Assembly (NCBI GenBank): GCA_015143295.1
Contig: JABCRI010000989.1
Location: forward strand, 186,001 to 250,000
DNA: 64,000 nt
Origin: Tetracentron sinense
Lineage: Eukaryota; Streptophyta; Magnoliopsida; Trochodendrales; Trochodendraceae
Direction: 5' to 3'
The position numbers and the translations under genes were made by a program. Below the pieces are notes generated by a model. The model saw nothing but the letters and a program-made list of their open reading frames with translations, did no database searches and had not been told where the DNA came from. Position 1 is the first letter of the stretch; each line of letters starts with the position of its first letter. Shown here piece by piece: positions 60,001 to 64,000 of this stretch.

Positions 60001-63000
60001 AGAACAATGCTCAGCTGCCCATTCCTACACTCAACCAACATAAATCCATCCATGAGCATACTGGAGCATGAATTGGGTTAATACGATATGGAAATCATGT
60101 GCATACTGATCTAGTTTAATTTCAAGAGCAAAGAAAATGTCCAGAAATTTAACTGTGAAGTCCGGAAGATAGTAAAAAAAATTAGACTCAACAAAAAAAT
60201 ATAAAAGATTAAATGTGATGTGATTTTAAGATGTAACATATTAACATAAAACTAACTATGACCACTAAATTCAGATCACAAAACAAATTTGATATGCAAC
60301 AAGTCAAGAATATTCAACACTACAAGATGGTAAAATAATCTTGAATAAGTTCATCTTAAAACAGGGCCAAAGTAATAGTCTTTGAGGATTTGTCAGACAT
60401 ACTGTAATGGAGGTATAATAAATAATGTACATTTTCCTTTTACATGTGGAAGTTCTCATTAATAAAAGTGGGAGGATGTGAATCAACATAAACTCTCGGT
60501 TTCCTCCTATCTCTCACTCTTCTTTTTCTGGTTTTTTTCCTATTGTTATCTATCATTCCAAAATATCATGGCATTAGAGAGCGACAAAAAATTAGGGCTA
60601 GAGGTTAACATGAAGCAAAACCAGGTTAATTAGAAGCTCGAAAATGGATCTTACGGCTTACTAGGCTGTATGAATCTGTGGACTGTAGACATCAGTAGAC
60701 TAGACCACGGGTCAGAAAGTGTATTATTTAAAGGAGCTAGAGTTTAGGTAAACCAGCTCAGCCGGCATGGTGGTGTCTTTAGGGATAATGAAGGACTGAA
60801 GACATTTTCCTTAGGCCTATCTGAACAAAACATTCTATGGAAGCCAAGGTGATGGCAAGCATGGAAGGTCTAGAGATTCTCCAGTTGCTCTTGTTAAATC
60901 TCTCTTAACTCATCTTATGCGATCTGTTGGGCGCCTGTGAGAGTTTCATTCCTTGGAGAGCTGGGAAGATCTTTGACCATGCTTATGACGTGAATTATGT
61001 TTGGACATGCCATTCCATCACATTCTGAAGACTAAGGATGAAGTGGATGACTTGACCTGAGGAGTTACTTCAGTCAGTACGTAGGGGTACCATTATTAAT
61101 GATTTTTCTATCATTAATTAATATTTTATATGATTTCCTATCATAAAAAATATTTTATTGATCAAAAGAAATGCATTCAACAGGTTTAGTTCCCTTAATT
61201 TAAATTCAAATTATGTTTATATATCATTAGTGATGCTATCAAAATTCAAAACACCTTGGGGAGCTAGGACATAGGTGAGCTCCTGAGTGAGACCTTCCTG
61301 GTCACCTAGGCATTCGCCTAGACACGTGGACAAGTGCCTGTTAACTATGCCACCCTTACGGAGGAAGAAATGAAAATTACTTGTAACTTTGCTTTATTAG
61401 TGAACTTAATTAATTTTATTTAACAATAATAGATTCTAAGAGAGAGAGGGGATCAAAGGGAAATAAAAATATATAAAATCAAACAAACCAGTGTTTCAAA
61501 TATCCTACTATTCAGACTAACAGCAAGAAAAACAAACCAAATTATATGAGCGTGTTTTCTTGAGGATCCGTCAACCCCTTATGGCCTGGTGTTCCATTAA
61601 GAGAGATTTTCAAGATTTGGGTGTGCATTCTATTATATGATCCATTTTGTAGTTCTATAGCCCTGTCATAGGGGGGTCTCTTTGTTTGGTTTGTTTCTTT
61701 TTTCTGTTCACCTCCTTGTGAACCTTTGTTATTGCCTGTACTCTTTTATTCCTTTATAATATATCTCAAATATGCCGAGCAAGAAAAAGATACAACCAAA
61801 TAGCAAGACTTTAACCCATTAGGGGTATCGTGAATCGAGATTTGAATCATAGGACTCCATCATGATTTTTGTTCATACTTGTGAGGTCCTTTTTTCATCC
61901 TTTCCTTAATGTTTGACGAAGACATCGAATCAAACAAGATTTTCTTGGGAAGCATTCTACTAACAAAGTCCATCATATGGAAATATGAAAACGTGTTTGG
62001 TAAACTTCAAATTTGAAAGCTAGAGTGACCTTTTCTTTGCATAATTGGAATTTAAATAGTTTCATTCATGGTACACTGGTAGATTGTTAATTGCTACGCT
62101 AATAATTTTGGTCTATAGACAAAAGTATGTTGTTATATGATGTCTAACATAAGATCTCGGCATACTCTAATCTTTTAGATTTTTTGGATATCATTTCATC
62201 TATTCTCTTAAATATTAACGAAAATATTTATGATTTTACAATTTATAATTTAAATCTTGTTTAATCCGAATGCTACTCTTACTATTTTCATATCGAATCC
62301 GACTGTGGCAACACTGACAAACATAATGATTTTATTTTGTTCCTATGGAGGAAAGAGAGGAAATTTTTCAAGACAAAAGGGAAGGAAAAGAAATGAAACT
62401 TTTGTCCCACACCAATCTTGCAAAAGAAACTCTAACAGGAAAATATTACACAACTTTTAACAATTTCATGTTGTTTTCCTGAGAAAGAAAATAAAAACAA
62501 ACTCAACTTTGTGTACTGATCAGGTCCCCTTCCGTAACCAAAAGAAAACAGAAAAGAGAGTAAGGAAACAAATCACATATGCTGCCGATAGATCCAAATA
62601 AAATCTAGGAATGGGCAAGAGGAATAGTATTCTCAAAGGATTTAGAGGCTGTTCTAATAGAAGGTTGGTTATACTTGACCTAAAGTTTGACTAAGAAAAA
62701 ATGATTTGAAATACCGAGCAACTGCCTCATCCATGGAGGCTTACACGTCCTATCACCAAGTCTACAAATCAAGCCCGGTTGCCTACGCACCTAGGCGAGC
62801 CCTTTTAACAACACAGATTATTAATTTACGAGGGGATGAGTTGTTACTGCCTGGGAGATTAGACTACAGAATAAGGTTTTCTAAGTGTACAAAAATCACA
62901 ACAAACCAATCACAGGATATAACGGTTCCTCCTTACATCATTATCCAGATAAAACATAGCGAAATTATGAAATAAATATACATAATGCATCAAAAGAAGT

Positions 63001-64000
63001 ACAACAAACTCAAAGGTAAAATAAAGAGTCCAGGAGTTCAGGTCCAAATACCAATAAAGAAGACTATCATGCTGAAACATTTGCTGATGAATACTGGAGA
63101 CATTAAAAATGCCAGGGAAGAAATAATGATAATAATAATAACAATAATACTAAGCAAACACCTGCAATTGTAGTGCCTCCGAACGAGAGCGAATTTGCTT
63201 CCTTGCTGGCCGAGAACTTCCAAAATCCATCAATATGGCAAGTGGTGGTTGTCCTTTTGTGTGTGATGAGGACATTACCTGGTTTGACATCATTGTGCGC
63301 ATATGGAGGCTCAAAACTATGCATATGCTTCAGTCCTGCACAAAGCTGCGGCATTGGTTCTTTGTTAGACAAAAATAATAGTAACCCCAGTAATAACTCA
63401 GTAATGAAACCACGATTACCAATGACACCAAAGAAAGTTAAAGAAGCCAAGTTGAAAGTGCAATAATTGTAATGTACAAGTCGGAAAAAAAAATGCTCCC
63501 TAGCTAAGCCCTAATGATAGATGCGAAAACCACACATGTTTGTGTTTCAAACAACTAATCCCACCAAGAGGAATAAAGCCAATATGACTCCCAATTATAA
63601 ATTGATCTAGTTGTATACCTCTATCATTCAATAGGTAGCTTTGTTTTGGAGAAACCGAAATTCTTCATTGACCATATGTGCAAGTTAGTTCAACCAACAA
63701 TGACTGGACCAATGGGAACGCTTTCTGAAATGACTTACTGAAGTGGATATAAAAATCATTTTTGATGTAATTAGCATCTCAATATCTCATACACATCATA
63801 TATAACGAGATGCTAGACATATGGCAGATAGCAGTCAAATTAGACCACCAGTACCATTGAAGGCGTATAGACATGCTTAGCAGATTTTAAAAGGGTAAGA
63901 AGTAGCATGGAGCACTTGGAATGAGAACTTTGCAGAGCAAGACCCTTTTACTTATGTTTCCAAATTTACTGTTCTTGGGGATTGTTTCCTTTCACACTGC
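57072..64000 (-). CDS. STK16-like serine/threonine protein kinase, 3' part (gene continues past 64000)
   Basis: Three exons are read on the - strand: 63345-63162, 60024-59900 and 57297-57072 (stop 57074-57072). All are bounded by GT-AG, with phases 0 and 2 at the two internal joins. The first holds LCAGLKHMHS, the catalytic loop AHNDVKPGN and MDFG. The second holds EWAAEHCSAPFRAPELWDCP with the APE motif, then DIWSLGC. The third holds GVSPFEYALGESGGSLQLAI and the C-terminus DDIIFHVDKLISKFSS. These correspond to kinase subdomains VIb-XI of plant STK16/NAK-type kinases. The exon at 63162-63345 is 184 nt, not a multiple of three: the frame shifts at the A4 run (63255-63258) between LITHK and GQPPLAIL. 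One extra base (giving THKGQ) or two lost bases would explain it. This could be an assembly error or a real lesion, making the copy a pseudogene. The N-lobe exons lie beyond the window. Confidence 0.88.
57650..57843. mobile_element. MITE in a kinase-gene intron, 194 bp
   Basis: Inverted ends are TACTCGCTGGAGTAGATAAA on the left and, reverse complemented, TACTTGATGAAGTAGATAAA on the right, both continuing AGCAA(C/T)CTACATG. No clear target duplication is visible. Confidence 0.65.
57847..57938. repeat. 46-bp direct tandem duplication
   Basis: Two units begin GTTGATTTGTTCAAGTTGTT at 57847 and 57893, with one or two differences at the 3' ends. The block abuts the preceding MITE. Confidence 0.8.
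58207..58294. repeat. Imperfect direct duplication, about 44-bp unit
   Basis: GATCTCCTACGTAGAATGTG at 58207 and GATCTCCTACATAAAACATG at 58251 start two diverged units that share TGCATGTCT. Confidence 0.6.
60025..63161 (-). other. Kinase-gene intron
   Basis: This 3137-bp intron holds no recognised gene. A possible LINE tail is annotated at 61570-61780. The sequence on either side is AT-rich with A/T microsatellites. Confidence 0.6.
61570..61780 (+). mobile_element. Possible LINE 3'-end fragment
   Basis: The T-rich run with GTTCACCTCCTTGTGAACC and the ending TTTATTCCTTTATAATATAT resemble 3' untranslated ends of plant L1 elements. No coding remnant is attached, so the call is weak. Confidence 0.3.

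Noticed and set aside
62706-62975. 89-codon open frame near the right end
   Set aside because: No recognisable domain and it lies within the kinase intron; treated as chance.

Overview
This is nuclear DNA of a flowering plant. Three host genes with plant-type exon/intron structure can be read: a LAG1/LOH-type ceramide synthase on the + strand (1386-31038, six exons, 308 residues), a CONSTANS-like B-box/CCT transcription factor on the - strand (50823-53439, two exons, 365 residues), and the 3' half of an STK16-like protein kinase on the - strand that runs off the right edge (57072 to past 64000). The AT-rich background, plant L1 LINEs, Ty1/copia and Ty3/Tat elements, a tRNA-derived SINE and many hAT-like MITEs fit a eudicot or magnoliid with expanded introns. 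The species cannot be fixed from the sequence alone.

Layout. 1-1385 is upstream DNA of the ceramide synthase. Its first intron (1524-24899, 23.4 kb) is a TE graveyard. It holds, in order, a 950-bp hAT-like element, a truncated - strand copia, a + strand copia fragment, two LINEs lying 5' end to 5' end, a copia with both LTRs inserted in one of them, an hAT-like MITE, more LINE pieces, a foldback MITE, an Emigrant/pogo-like MITE, and an hAT-like MITE inserted at the very end of the latter. Exons 2-4 are compact (24900-25817). Intron 4 (25818-30400) carries another LINE with an hAT-like insertion in its tail. Exons 5 and 6 close the gene at 31038.

31039-50822 is intergenic. It contains a small non-coding LTR element split by an hAT-like MITE, a decayed coding relic perhaps from a Pumilio-type gene, a Ty3/Tat-lineage element with both LTRs (36592-44976), and a copia element with both LTRs (45410-50217). 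The CONSTANS-like gene follows. Upstream of it are a GA repeat, a perfect G-box and a 67-bp promoter duplication. A SINE and two foldback elements lie between it and the kinase gene.

The host genes show no sign of acting together: sphingolipid synthesis in the ER, light/flowering transcription, and a protein kinase. I found no operon-like, defence-like or otherwise undescribed molecular system. The points most worth a second look are the 23-kb nested intron, an Asp-to-His change at a zinc-ligand position of B-box 1, a frameshift in a kinase exon, and several precisely delimited nested DNA transposons whose target duplications give their insertion order.
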